Shown here: positions 36,193 through 44,395 of the stretch, piece by piece
Position numbering within the stretch: position 1 is the first letter of the stretch
How the letters are laid out: each line of letters starts with the position of its first letter
Origin: Arenibacterium halophilum
Lineage (GTDB): Bacteria > Pseudomonadota > Alphaproteobacteria > Rhodobacterales > Rhodobacteraceae
DNA: 64,000 nt
Assembly: GCF_005938225.1 (NCBI RefSeq)
Contig: NZ_VCPC01000003.1
Location: 682,001-746,000 of the forward strand
Direction: 5' to 3'
Made by a program: the position numbers and the translations under genes
The notes under the pieces: model-generated
Seen by the model: the letters and a program-made list of their open reading frames with translations, nothing else
What the model was told of the DNA's origin: nothing
Database searches by the model: none

Positions 36193-37518
36193 ATGACCAC
36201 CACCCGTTTCGCGCCGTCCCCGACCGGATACATCCACATCGGCAACCTGCGCACCGCGCTGATGAATTTCCTGATCGCCCGCAAATCGGGCGGCGAATTT
36301 ATCCTGCGTATCGACGATACCGATCCCGAGCGCTCGAAGGAGGAATATGTCGAGGGCATCAAGGAAGACCTGACGTGGCTTGGCCTGCATTGGGACCGGA
36401 TCGAGCGGCAATCGCTTCGGCTGGACCGCTATGCAGAGGCGGCAGACGCCCTGCGCGCGGCGGGCCGATTCTACGAGGCGTTTGAAACGCCGGTTGAACT
36501 GGATCTCAAACGGAAGAAGCAGCTGAACATGGGCAAGCCCCCGGTCTACGACCGGGCCGCGCTGGCACTGTCCGAGGCGGAAAAGGACAAGCTGCGCGCC
36601 GAGCGCGGGCAGGGCGTGTGGCGTTTCAAGCTGGACCGGGAACGGATCGTCTGGGCTGATGGCATCCTTGGCGACATCTCGATCGATGCGGCCAGCGTCA
36701 GTGACCCGGTGCTGATCCGGGGCGACGGTCAGGTGCTGTATACGCTGGCTTCAGTGGTCGATGACACCGAGATGGGCGTGACACACGTTGTACGCGGCTC
36801 GGACCACGTGACCAATACGGCGACGCAGATTCAGATCATGCAGGCGCTGGGCCACGGCCACCCGCAATTCGCGCATCACTCGCTGCTAACAGGACCGCAG
36901 GGCGAATCCCTGTCGAAACGGCTGGGCACGCTGTCGCTACGCGATCTGCGCGCCAAGGGTGTCGAACCGATGGCGCTGTTGAGCCTGATGGCGCGGCTGG
37001 GGTCCGCGGATCCGGTCGAGCTGCAAACCGATATGGGGCGGCTGATCGACGGCTTCGACGTGACGCGCTTTGGTGCGGCGCCCACGAAGTTCGACGAGGC
37101 GGACCTCTATCCGCTGACCGCGCACTACCTGCAAACGCTGCCGCTGTCCGAGGTGCGCGATCATGTCGCCGCCTTGGGCGTGCCCGACGATATTGCCGAA
37201 CCGTTCTGGCTGATGGCGCGCGAGAATATCACCACGCTGGGTGACCTTGGCCAGTGGTGGGCACTGTGCCGCGACGGCGCCGATCCACTGATCGCCCCGG
37301 AAGACGCAGATTTCATCGCGCAGGCTATGGCGATGCTGCCTTCGGGGCCGTTCGACGCGACGACTTGGGGCACTTGGACCTCGGCCGTGAAAGACGCCAC
37401 GGGCCGCAAAGGCAAGCAGTTGTTCATGCCCCTGCGCAAGGCGGTCACAGGTCAGGAGCGTGGTCCGGAAATGGCAGCTCTGCTGCCGCTGATGCAGGTG
37501 ATCCGCGCCCGCGGCTGA
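36193..37518 (+). CDS. gltX: Glutamate-tRNA ligase
   Basis: This class I aminoacyl-tRNA synthetase has 441 residues. The HIGH-type motif is HIGN at 15-18 in PSPTGYIHIGNLRTALMNFL. The KMSKS-type motif is SLSKRLG near residue 240. FILRIDDTDPERSKEEYVEG is the GluRS acceptor-binding signature. It is about 30 residues shorter than the longer GluRS common in this order, so it may be the shorter paralogue, which in organisms lacking GlnRS can charge tRNA-Gln with glutamate as the transamidation substrate. Whether it does so here cannot be seen. TGGAGA eight bases upstream supports the ATG. Confidence 0.94.
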   Translation: MTTTRFAPSPTGYIHIGNLRTALMNFLIARKSGGEFILRIDDTDPERSKEEYVEGIKEDLTWLGLHWDRIERQSLRLDRYAEAADALRAAGRFYEAFETPVELDLKRKKQLNMGKPPVYDRAALALSEAEKDKLRAERGQGVWRFKLDRERIVWADGILGDISIDAASVSDPVLIRGDGQVLYTLASVVDDTEMGVTHVVRGSDHVTNTATQIQIMQALGHGHPQFAHHSLLTGPQGESLSKRLGTLSLRDLRAKGVEPMALLSLMARLGSADPVELQTDMGRLIDGFDVTRFGAAPTKFDEADLYPLTAHYLQTLPLSEVRDHVAALGVPDDIAEPFWLMARENITTLGDLGQWWALCRDGADPLIAPEDADFIAQAMAMLPSGPFDATTWGTWTSAVKDATGRKGKQLFMPLRKAVTGQERGPEMAALLPLMQVIRARG

Positions 37519-37568
37519 CAGGAGCAGGGAACTCTGAACGCGCAGTCCGGAGACGCCAATCAAAGAAC

Positions 37569-37755
37569 GAGGGGGCTCTGCCGCCCACCGCCGGGAGGCG
37601 GCAATAAGGGAAGAAGGGGGCTCTGCCCCCGTCCCTGCGGGACTCCCCCGGAGTATTTTCGTGAAGGTGAAACTGGGGTGCCCTGTTTTTTTGGGCTACA
37701 AATATCCTGGGGGTGAATTGGCCGTAGGCCAAGAGGGGGCAAAGCCCCCCTTTAA
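37569..37755. repeat. Dispersed repeat, copy 6 (two B hairpins and a degenerate A half)
   Basis: GGGGGCTCTGCCGCCC starts the element, then a second and better B half: GGGGGCTCTGCCCCC, GTCCC-TGC-GGGAC and CTCCCCCGGAGTATTTTCG. Another reversed unit follows (TTTTTTTGGGC, AAATATCCTGGGGG, GGCCGTAGGCC, GGGGGCAAAGCCCCCC). This is the longest copy, between convergent gltX and the gamma-glutamylcyclotransferase gene. Confidence 0.75.
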
Positions 37756-37762
37756 GGTCTGG

Positions 37763-38335
37763 TCATTCTTCGATGAAGCCGACGTTCAGTGCCGCGAGAT
37801 GATGATCCACGAGTGCGGTTTCGTCCGTGCTCAGTTGCTGGTGGCGCGGGTATCGGGGGGCCGCGCGGTCATGGATGATCGGCGTAGCCCAGCCTGAGGT
37901 GGTGTCGAAGAACCGCTGCGCGCCCGCTTCGCCGAATTCGCGAAGGAAGCCTTGCACCACCACATCGATATAGCTGAGCAGGACCGGGAACAGCCGGGCG
38001 GGGTCGTGGCTCGGGTCTTCAGGAACAACGTAGACGGCGATGTCCAAAGACCCTTCGACCGGGTGGCTGACGGCTTCGTTGGCGGGCAGCCGGTCATAGG
38101 CATATTCTCGCAGATCCAGCGCGGCCCAGTCGGCATTGGGAACCCGGGCAATCAGCCCCTCGATTTCGCAGGTTTCATCCGGCACGACCGTCAGGAAGGC
38201 GATGTTGCTTTTGCTGGTGTGGCGCCAGTGGCGACGCCAGCCGCGCAGGCGGGCTCTCTCGGCGCCCGGAAAGTCATGTGTCGCGCGGTTCACCAGGCTG
38301 CCATAGCCGAAGAAGTAGGGGTCTTTCTGCGCCAA
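37763..38335 (-). CDS. Gamma-glutamylcyclotransferase
   Basis: Enzymes of this fold cleave gamma-glutamyl compounds such as glutathione to 5-oxoproline. The start is the TTG at 38335, which has ACGGAG six bases upstream and no ATG nearby; the product has 190 residues. The substrate loop YFFGYGSLVNRATHDFPGAE lies at residues 6-25 (the family YGSL). REYAYDRLPANEAV contains the likely catalytic Glu, and VEGSLDIAVYVVP follows. The C-terminal third contains SYIDVVVQGFLREFGEAGAQ, seen in the ChaC-like branch. It diverges from the Rrf2 regulator gene, and the FNR box between them could also affect this gene. Confidence 0.85.
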   Translation of the reverse strand: MAQKDPYFFGYGSLVNRATHDFPGAERARLRGWRRHWRHTSKSNIAFLTVVPDETCEIEGLIARVPNADWAALDLREYAYDRLPANEAVSHPVEGSLDIAVYVVPEDPSHDPARLFPVLLSYIDVVVQGFLREFGEAGAQRFFDTTSGWATPIIHDRAAPRYPRHQQLSTDETALVDHHLAALNVGFIEE

Positions 38336-38363
38336 AATTAGCTCCGTAAGTTTTTTCGCCCAT

Positions 38364-38377
38364 TTGATGCAGGTCAA
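38364..38377. promoter_or_regulatory. FNR/FnrL-type binding site
   Basis: TTGAT-GCAG-GTCAA matches the palindromic TTGAT-N4-ATCAA consensus at nine of ten positions. Its centre at 38370.5 is about 41 bases before the start point predicted from the -10-like CATACA (38400-38405), which is class II activator spacing for the Rrf2 gene. Confidence 0.58.
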
Positions 38378-38430
38378 ATAGCGGATTCGCAACCTGTGTC
38401 ATACACCGCCAACCCTGCGGGAGAGATACA

Positions 38431-38862
38431 ATGCGCCTGACCAAACGTACCGACATGGCCATTCGGCTTCTGATGTACTGTTCGGCACACTCTGACAGGC
38501 TTGTCACCAAGACGGAAGTGGCCGAAGCCTGTGATCTGTCTTTCAACCATCTGGCCCAGATCGTGCTGCAACTGGCGCGTCTTGAACTGATCGTCACGCG
38601 GCGCGGACGCAATGGCGGATTTTCCCTTGGCCGGCCTGCGGAAGAGATTTGCATCGGCGGTGTCGTGCGTGCGCTGGAGCCGAAGCCCGTTCTGCCGGAA
38701 AATTGCCGTGAGGACTCGGCGGTGCCCTGCCGGGATATCGCCACCTGTCTGTTTCGAAAGTCGCTTCTTGTCGCGACCGAGGCATTCCTGTCCACGCTGG
38801 ATGGTCTGACCCTGGCTGACCTGGCGAACAACGCTGCGGGGCCAGCGCGCATTCCCGCCTGA
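38431..38862 (+). CDS. Rrf2 family transcriptional regulator, NsrR-like
   Basis: This 143-residue regulator has a winged helix-turn-helix (MRLTKRTDMAIRLLMYCSAH at the start, then LVTKTEVAEACDLSFNHLAQ as recognition region) and the Rrf2 wing VTRRGRNGGFSLGRPAE. Three cysteines, Cys92, Cys100 and Cys106 (in ENCREDSAVPCRDIATC), match the Fe-S cluster ligands of NsrR/IscR-type members; the spacing is close to NsrR (C-x4-C-x5-C) but with a longer first gap. NsrR senses nitric oxide. GGGAGAG seven bases upstream supports the start. An FNR-type box upstream suggests oxygen-dependent expression. No nitric-oxide detoxification gene adjoins it, so the target is open. Confidence 0.85.
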   Translation: MRLTKRTDMAIRLLMYCSAHSDRLVTKTEVAEACDLSFNHLAQIVLQLARLELIVTRRGRNGGFSLGRPAEEICIGGVVRALEPKPVLPENCREDSAVPCRDIATCLFRKSLLVATEAFLSTLDGLTLADLANNAAGPARIPA

Positions 38863-38871
38863 CTGCGGCTC

Positions 38872-41400
38872 CTATTCCCGCGCGCGCAGGATTCCCGCCG
38901 GACGAGCGGCAAGCGGGCGCCATGCAAACATCAGCCCGGCAAGAAGCGTTGCCAGCACCCCGCCCGCGACAATCCCGATGGCCGAGGGCCAGATGACGCG
39001 GTAGGCGGTATCGAAAATGAAGGTTGCCACGGCCCATCCGCCTGCAATGCCGGCAAGGATCGCCACGGCTCCGGCCGCCACGCCCAGCAGCGCGGCGCGC
39101 AGGGCAAAGCTGATCAATATCCTTTGGCGGGGCGCGCCCAGCGTTTTCAGGACCGCGGCCTCATAGGTGCGCGCGCCTTCGCCAGCGGCGGCTGCGCCGA
39201 TCAGTACCAGGAACCCGGTCAGCAAAGTTGCCCCCGCGCCCCAGGATGTGGCGGCGGCGAGACCGTCCAGCATCTCGGCCACACGGTCGATGGCATCGCG
39301 CACCCGGATCGCGGTGATGTTCGGGTAGGCGCTGGCGAGATCGCGCAGGATCGCCGCCTCGGCCTCGGGCTCGGCGTAGACGGTCGAGATATAGGTGTGC
39401 GGCGCAGCCTCCAGCGCGGCGGCGTTCATCGTGATGACAAAGCCGATGCCCGCATTGGAAAAATCCACTTCGCGGAAGCTGGTGATGGCGGCGGTGATGT
39501 CGCGGCCAAGGATGTTCACGGTGATCGTGTCGCCCAGCGACAGGCCCAGCTCGGCGGCTTCCTCAGCGGCAAAGCTGATTTCCGGCGGGCCGTCATAGCC
39601 TGCGCCCCACCAGCTGCCCGCCGTCAGGCGGCTGCGGGCGGGCATGGCATCGGCATAGGTGATGCCCCTGTCGCCACGCACGACCCAATGGCCGCCGGCC
39701 ACTTCTTCGGCGGGCTGGCCGTTGATGCGGGTGATGACCCCGCGCAGCATCGGGGCGCTGTCGACACGGCTGACCGCCGGGTCATTGGCGAGCCGGTCGG
39801 AAAACCCCTGCATCTGGTCCTTCTGGATGTCGACGAAGAAATACGAGGGCGCGACATCCGGCAACTCTCCGGCGATGGCATTGCGCAAATTGCCGTCGAT
39901 CTGGCCAACGGCGGCCAGCACCGACAGGCCCAGCCCCAGCGACAGCACGACCGAGGCGGCGGCCTCGCGCGGGCCGGAAATGGCGGCCAGCGCCCAGCGC
40001 AGGGCGGGGCGGCCGCGGGCGGGCAGGGTGCCCGCACGCGCAAGGCGGCGCACCAAGAGCGCGGCGCCTGCCAGCAGCAGCAACGCCCCGGCCAGGCCTC
40101 CGGTTGTCCACAGCGTCAGCCAGACCGTGCCGCTGAACCACATTGCAAGACCCACCAGCAGCGCCAGCCCAAGGCCCACGGCCACAAGGTAGCGCAGTGG
40201 CGGCAGCGCCCGGGCCGACGACAGCGCATCGCGGAACAGGGTGGCAGCGCGCACTTCTTCCGTTCGGGCCAGAGGCCAGAGGGTAAAGACAAAGGCGGTG
40301 AGCAGACCGTAGATTGCGGCTTCGGCCAGCGGGGCGGGGTAGATCGCAAAAACCGCCGGGATCGGCAGTTGTGACCCGATCACCGGCGCCAGGAGAAGCG
40401 GCACACCGCCGCCAAGGATCAGCCCGATGGCAATGCCCAGCACCGACAGCGCGGCGATCTGGAAGAAATAGGTTTGAAATATGGTGGCGCGATCGGCCCC
40501 TACCGTGCGCAGGATGGCGATGACGCCAGTCTTGCTGCCAAGATAGGCGCGTACGGCAGCCGCGACGCCCACGCCCCCGACGGCCAGCCCCGACAGGCCG
40601 ACCAGCACAAGGAAAGCGCCCAGCCGCTCGACAAAGCGCGCGACGCCGGGGGCGCCATTGCGACTGTCACGCCAGCGCATCCCGTTGTCGCGGAACATCT
40701 CGCGCGCGCTGTCCGACAGGGCGGCAAGGTCGGTGCCGGGGGGCAGATCAAGCCGGTATTTCGTGGAATAGAGGCTGCCCGGGCCCAACAAACCGGACTG
40801 CGACAGCGCCGGTGTCGCCACCAATGTGCGCGGCCCAAGGCCAAACCCGGCCGAGGCGTTGTCGGGCTCTCGCACGATGATCGCGCTCAGGGTGAAGTCC
40901 TGGGTGCCAAGCGCAAAGCGATCGCCGGGGGACAGGCCCAGCCGGTCGGCCAGGACCTGTTCCATCACCGCGCCGGGGGTGTCGCCGGTACCCGCCAAGG
41001 CTGTGTCCAGAGGCATGTCGGGGGTCAGCGCCATGGTGCCGACCAGCGGATAAGCCGTATCGACGGCCTTGACCTGCGTCAGCCCGCGTTCGGTCGTGCC
41101 ATCGCGGTTGACCACCGCCATCGACCGAAAATCGACGATCTCCGACACCCGCAGCGCGTTGGCCTGCATCCAGTCGCGTTCCGCCTGATCGGCAAAACGA
41201 TAGGTGAATTCCATTTCGGCGTCGCCGCCAAGCAACGCCGCACCTTCGCGCACCAACCCGGCCTCGATACTGGCGCGGATGCTGCCCACGGCGGCAATCG
41301 CTGCCACACCAAGCGCGAGGCAGGCAAGGAAGATACGGAACCCGCGCAGCCCGCCCCTAAGTTCGCGACGGGCCAGACGCAAGGCGTTCGCTGTGCTCAT
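38872..41400 (-). CDS. FtsX-type ABC transporter permease (YbbP-like)
   Basis: This 842-residue inner-membrane protein has the duplicated FtsX topology: an N-terminal helix (FRIFLACLALGVAAIAAVGS), a large periplasmic domain, a three-helix FtsX block around 260-370, a central group of helices, a second periplasmic domain (about 510-700) and a final three-helix FtsX block near 710-830. The family blocks KTGVIAILRTVGADRATIFQ and TYEAAVLKTLGAPRQRILIS are clear. Such MacB/LolCDE-superfamily permeases act mechanically on periplasmic lipoproteins or lipids. Its start overlaps the ATPase gene by four bases. The layout ybbA-ybbP divergent from tesA is the same as in E. coli. The substrate is not known. 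Confidence 0.9.
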   Translation of the reverse strand: MSTANALRLARRELRGGLRGFRIFLACLALGVAAIAAVGSIRASIEAGLVREGAALLGGDAEMEFTYRFADQAERDWMQANALRVSEIVDFRSMAVVNRDGTTERGLTQVKAVDTAYPLVGTMALTPDMPLDTALAGTGDTPGAVMEQVLADRLGLSPGDRFALGTQDFTLSAIIVREPDNASAGFGLGPRTLVATPALSQSGLLGPGSLYSTKYRLDLPPGTDLAALSDSAREMFRDNGMRWRDSRNGAPGVARFVERLGAFLVLVGLSGLAVGGVGVAAAVRAYLGSKTGVIAILRTVGADRATIFQTYFFQIAALSVLGIAIGLILGGGVPLLLAPVIGSQLPIPAVFAIYPAPLAEAAIYGLLTAFVFTLWPLARTEEVRAATLFRDALSSARALPPLRYLVAVGLGLALLVGLAMWFSGTVWLTLWTTGGLAGALLLLAGAALLVRRLARAGTLPARGRPALRWALAAISGPREAAASVVLSLGLGLSVLAAVGQIDGNLRNAIAGELPDVAPSYFFVDIQKDQMQGFSDRLANDPAVSRVDSAPMLRGVITRINGQPAEEVAGGHWVVRGDRGITYADAMPARSRLTAGSWWGAGYDGPPEISFAAEEAAELGLSLGDTITVNILGRDITAAITSFREVDFSNAGIGFVITMNAAALEAAPHTYISTVYAEPEAEAAILRDLASAYPNITAIRVRDAIDRVAEMLDGLAAATSWGAGATLLTGFLVLIGAAAAGEGARTYEAAVLKTLGAPRQRILISFALRAALLGVAAGAVAILAGIAGGWAVATFIFDTAYRVIWPSAIGIVAGGVLATLLAGLMFAWRPLAARPAGILRARE

Positions 41401-42092
41401 TCCGCGGCATCCTGATGCGCGGGGGCGGCGATTTGCCCGTCGCGCAGGCGGATCACGCGGGAACAGCGCGCGGCCAGCTCGGCCGAATGAGTCACCAGCA
41501 CCAGCGTGGCGCCGTGCCGGTCGCGCAGGTCGAACAGCATGTCCATGATCGCGGCGCCATTCGCTTCGTCCAGATTGCCGGTGGGTTCATCCGCCAGCAG
41601 GATATCGGGGCGCGGGGCCGAGGCGCGCGCCAGCGCCACGCGCTGTTGCTCGCCACCCGACATCTGCGCCGGGTAGTGATCGGCCCTGTGGCCAAGGCCT
41701 ACGGCGACAAGTTCGGCCCGGGCGCGCGCATAGGCGTCTCGTGCGCCAGCCAGTTCCAAAGGCGTGGCGACGTTCTCCAACGCGGTCATCGTCGGGATCA
41801 GGTGAAAGGACTGAAATACCACGCCCATGTGATCGCGGCGAAAGCGGGCCAGATCGTCTTCGCCCATCGCGGTCAGATCGCGGCCCAGCGCGGTGACGCG
41901 CCCGCCGGTGGCCTGCTCCAGCCCGCCCATCAGCATCAGAAGCGAGGATTTGCCCGACCCGGATGGCCCGATCAGTGCCAGCGTATCGCCGGAATGTACG
42001 TCTAGCGTGATGCCGTGCAGGATATCGACCTGCCCGGCATTGCCTTTCAGCGACAAAGCCGCATCTTGAAGGGACAGGATCGGCTGTGTCAT
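41397..42092 (-). CDS. ABC transporter ATP-binding protein (YbbA-like)
   Basis: This 231-residue ATPase belongs to the LolD/MacB group. The Walker A is LIGPSGSGKSSLLML, the Q-loop VVFQSFHLIPTMTALENV, the signature SGGEQQRVALARA, Walker B ILLADEPTGNLD and the switch VLVTHSAELAAR. It provides energy to the FtsX-type permease, whose start overlaps its end. Its own start faces tesA across 50 bases, so both promoters share this gap. The group does not transport classical solutes; it drives extraction or membrane remodelling. Confidence 0.93.
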   Translation of the reverse strand: MTQPILSLQDAALSLKGNAGQVDILHGITLDVHSGDTLALIGPSGSGKSSLLMLMGGLEQATGGRVTALGRDLTAMGEDDLARFRRDHMGVVFQSFHLIPTMTALENVATPLELAGARDAYARARAELVAVGLGHRADHYPAQMSGGEQQRVALARASAPRPDILLADEPTGNLDEANGAAIMDMLFDLRDRHGATLVLVTHSAELAARCSRVIRLRDGQIAAPAHQDAAE

Positions 42093-42142
42093 CGGTCACT
42101 TTCATCGGGTGGGTGCACCCCTCATATGGAGCGCGAGGCGTG

Positions 42143-42784
42143 ATGCGCAAGATATTGCCGGGCATTGTTTTTATCTTGTCGGCCCAGATGGCGACGGCCG
42201 AGCCGGTGACGGTGGCCGCATTGGGCGACAGTCTGACGCAGGGCTACGGGCTGCCACAGGCAGATGGGTTCGTGCCGCAACTGGAACGCTGGCTGCGCGA
42301 CAACGGGGCGGATGTCGTGTTGGTGAATGCCGGCGTTTCGGGCGATACCTCGGTCGGGGGCGCCGCGCGGCTGGACTGGACGCTGACCCCCGAGGTGGAT
42401 GCACTGATCGTCACGCTTGGCGGAAACGATCTTTTGCGAGGCATTGACCCATCCGTCACCCGCACGAGCCTTGAAAAAATTCTGAGCGGTGCCGAGGACG
42501 CCGGGGTAGAGGTTCTGCTGATCGGAATGCCGGCACCTGCTAATTTCGGCGCGGACTACAAGGCCGCGTTCGAGGCAAATTACAGCGAACTGGCCGAAGC
42601 GTACGGTGTTTTGTTCGTTCCAAACTTTCTGTCCGCCCTGACTGACGGGGGCACCGACCCATCCGCCGCGCGCGCTTTTTTGCAGGAAGATGGTATCCAT
42701 CCCAGTGCCGAAGGTGTCGCGCGCATCGTGGACACAATCGGGCCGGTTGCATTGGAACTGGTGGAAAAGGCTGGTGGCGACTAG
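42143..42784 (+). CDS. Periplasmic SGNH-hydrolase arylesterase/lysophospholipase (TesA-like)
   Basis: This 213-residue exported esterase has a signal peptide (RKILPGIVFILSAQMATA). SGNH blocks are complete: ALGDSLTQGYG with nucleophile Ser30, NAGVSGDTS (Gly), LGGNDLLRG (Asn) and DGIHPSAEG (catalytic Asp and His). TesA hydrolyses acyl thioesters, aryl esters and lysophospholipids in the periplasm. Co-location with the YbbA/YbbP-like pair in both this genome and E. coli suggests a shared role, perhaps in handling lysophospholipid or lipoprotein-derived acyl groups; this is an inference. The ATG at 42143 is chosen, with GAGG-like sequence just upstream. Confidence 0.88.
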   Translation: MRKILPGIVFILSAQMATAEPVTVAALGDSLTQGYGLPQADGFVPQLERWLRDNGADVVLVNAGVSGDTSVGGAARLDWTLTPEVDALIVTLGGNDLLRGIDPSVTRTSLEKILSGAEDAGVEVLLIGMPAPANFGADYKAAFEANYSELAEAYGVLFVPNFLSALTDGGTDPSAARAFLQEDGIHPSAEGVARIVDTIGPVALELVEKAGGD

Positions 42785-42822
42785 GTTCGCGATCGGCACC
42801 CGGGCCAGGCGAGGAGAGTGCG

Positions 42823-42950
42823 CGGGGGGCTCTGCCCCCGTCCCTTCGGGACTCCCCCGGGATATTTGTACCCCAAAGAATGTACAGGTGTCGCTGCTTC
42901 TTTAAGGTCTCAAATATTCCCGCCGGAGGCATCGCGCGCAAACGCGATCA
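42823..42950. repeat. Dispersed repeat, copy 7 (B half and reversed A half)
   Basis: GGGGGCTCTGCCCCC, GTCCC-TTC-GGGAC and CTCCCCCGGGATATTTGTAC, then CCCAAAGAA, lead into a reversed A half: TTCTTTAAGGTCTCAAATAT, TCCCGCCGGAGGC and the hairpin ATCGCG-CGCAAA-CGCGAT. It lies between convergent tesA and cspA. Confidence 0.78.
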
Positions 42951-42973
42951 ATGGGAGTGACCCTCTGAACGCA

Positions 42974-43010
42974 ATGCGGCCGCCTCCCTGTTTCCAGGCG
43001 GCGGCCGCAT
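42974..43010 (-). terminator. Hairpin downstream of cspA
   Basis: ATGCGGCCGCC (42974-42984) pairs perfectly with GGCGGCCGCAT (43000-43010), with a 15-base loop, 21 bases past the cspA stop. There is no clear U-tract, so it may stabilise the 3' end instead of terminating on its own. Confidence 0.55.
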
Positions 43011-43030
43011 CGTATTCTTTGGCGCGACGT

Positions 43031-43240
43031 TTAGTCGGCGAGCGCGATGTTGACCGCGGCTTCACGGCCGTCACGGCCCGGCTCGATGTCGAAGGTCACC
43101 TTCTGGTTGTCCTTCAGACCGGTCAGACCGGCGCGTTCCACGGCGGAGATGTGCACGAACACATCCTTGCTTGCGCCTTCGGGTGCGATAAAGCCGAACC
43201 CTTTGGTGGCGTTGAACCATTTGACGGTGCCCTTGGCCAT
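43031..43240 (-). CDS. Cold shock domain RNA chaperone (CspA family)
   Basis: This 69-residue single cold-shock domain protein melts RNA structure and antiterminates. The RNP1 motif KGFGFIAPEG and RNP2 motif DVFVHISAVE are complete; the opening MAKGTVKWFNATKGFGFIAP is typical. GAAGGAGA lies seven bases upstream of the ATG. The 5' untranslated region looks long (over 100 bases to the nearest promoter-like sequence), as is usual for csp genes. Whether it is cold-induced cannot be seen. A strong GC hairpin follows the gene. Confidence 0.95.
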   Translation of the reverse strand: MAKGTVKWFNATKGFGFIAPEGASKDVFVHISAVERAGLTGLKDNQKVTFDIEPGRDGREAAVNIALAD

Positions 43241-43354
43241 CGTCTGTCTCCTTCAGTGATCCTGCCCACGACATGTGGCAGGGTGGCAAAGTCATAGATC
43301 GAAAACTGAGCCGAAAAAGGAGCAGTGGGGTCGATTGCATAACGTCGCGGGTGA

Positions 43355-43384
43355 GATATGGAGCGATTCACGCCTTCGTTGCAA
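43355..43384 (-). promoter_or_regulatory. Candidate cspA promoter
   Basis: On the minus strand TTGCAA (43384-43379) and CATATC (43360-43355) are spaced 18 bases. The implied untranslated leader is about 108 bases, long as in cold-shock genes. A small CCTGCC/GGCAGG stem lies within it near 43260-43282. Confidence 0.33.
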
Positions 43385-43475
43385 GGAAGATTTGGTAAAC
43401 CGAGTGTGACGGCATGTTCAGGCCGATGGTAAGGCGCGATCGGATCATGAACTGGGTACCGGCGACACAACCGAC

Positions 43476-44033
43476 CTACAGGACGGTGACGACAGTCCCG
43501 ATGGGGACGCGGCTGTACAGGTCGATCACGTGATCGTTCAGCATTCGGATGCAGCCATTCGAGGCCGAGTGGCCAATTGTTTCCGGCTGGGTCGTTCCGT
43601 GGATCCGGAAATAGGTATCGACACCATTTTGGAACAGGTAAAGCGCACGGGCGCCCAGCGGGTTGGTGGGGCCTCCGGGCATGATGTAATCGTTGTCGAT
43701 AAACCGCGCGTAGGCGCGGGGATCGCGTTCGATCATTTCGTTGGTCGGGCGCCAGGTGGGCCATTCCTTTTTGACCTGGATGACAGCCGTTCCGGTGAAT
43801 TCCAGCCCGGCCTTGCCAACGCCGACCCCATAGCGCAGCGCCTTGCGCGGCTCGGTCACGTAATAAAGATAGTACGACCGCGGCAGGATCAGCAGTTGTC
43901 CGGGCAGAAAGTCTTTTTTGATGCGCACATACTGAGGAGTCGGGTCGAACTCACCGGCAGCCTGGGCCTGAAGGACCGCCGGCAAAGCTGTGGCTGCGGC
44001 AGTCGTGGCGAGGAAGTGGCGTCGTGTCAGCAT
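43476..44033 (-). CDS. L,D-transpeptidase (YkuD domain), Tat-type signal
   Basis: This enzyme family makes 3-3 cross-links in peptidoglycan or attaches proteins to it in the periplasm. From the ATG at 44033 the protein has 185 residues. The N-terminus MLTRRHFLATTAAATALPAV has twin arginines and an AQA cleavage site, so export is likely by Tat. The YkuD domain spans about 45-185, with RIHGTTQPETIGHSASNGCI at 143-161: His145, His155 and catalytic Cys161 are all present. The open frame upstream of 44033 has no similarity and is rejected as coding. A 362-base divergent intergenic region separates it from the response-regulator gene. Confidence 0.92.
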   Translation of the reverse strand: MLTRRHFLATTAAATALPAVLQAQAAGEFDPTPQYVRIKKDFLPGQLLILPRSYYLYYVTEPRKALRYGVGVGKAGLEFTGTAVIQVKKEWPTWRPTNEMIERDPRAYARFIDNDYIMPGGPTNPLGARALYLFQNGVDTYFRIHGTTQPETIGHSASNGCIRMLNDHVIDLYSRVPIGTVVTVL

Positions 44034-44395
44034 CGGGAACTCGTCAATAGGTTTCGTTATCAATGAAACAAGGATCGTGGCTGTATTGTTCCGGGTCAAG
44101 AGGGGACGGGCGCTTTGGGCGGGCATCCGGGCCGATGGAGTGATTCTGTTTCCAATGTGAGTCTGCCCATTTGCAGGCAATTGCTGGGCGCACACCCTTG
44201 ACGCCCGCACACAATCTTGGGTTGATTCACTCAACGGTTTGCAGTTTTTGCAAGAATTTGTCGCCGTTCGTGGACAGTGGCCCATTCCGGACACATTCGA
44301 GTCCAACTGCCGCCCCGATAAAGGTTAACAAAGTATTAGGATGGACTTGAACAACCCTACGGCGAGTGCGGTTTCGCCGTGGTATGGAGACACTG
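44034..44395. other. Divergent intergenic region between L,D-transpeptidase and response-regulator genes
   Basis: No gene is supported in these 362 bases. They hold an imperfect palindrome GTTGA-TTCAC-TCAAC (44221-44235) and a TTAACCTT motif on the minus strand (44328-44321), 68 bases before the response-regulator ATG. The base composition is less GC-rich than the flanks, as expected of a promoter region. Confidence 0.5.

Noticed and set aside
44221-44235. GTTGATTCACTCAAC as an FNR box
   Set aside because: The half-sites are spaced five bases apart around TTCAC and do not fit TTGAT-N4-ATCAA; kept only as an unexplained palindrome.
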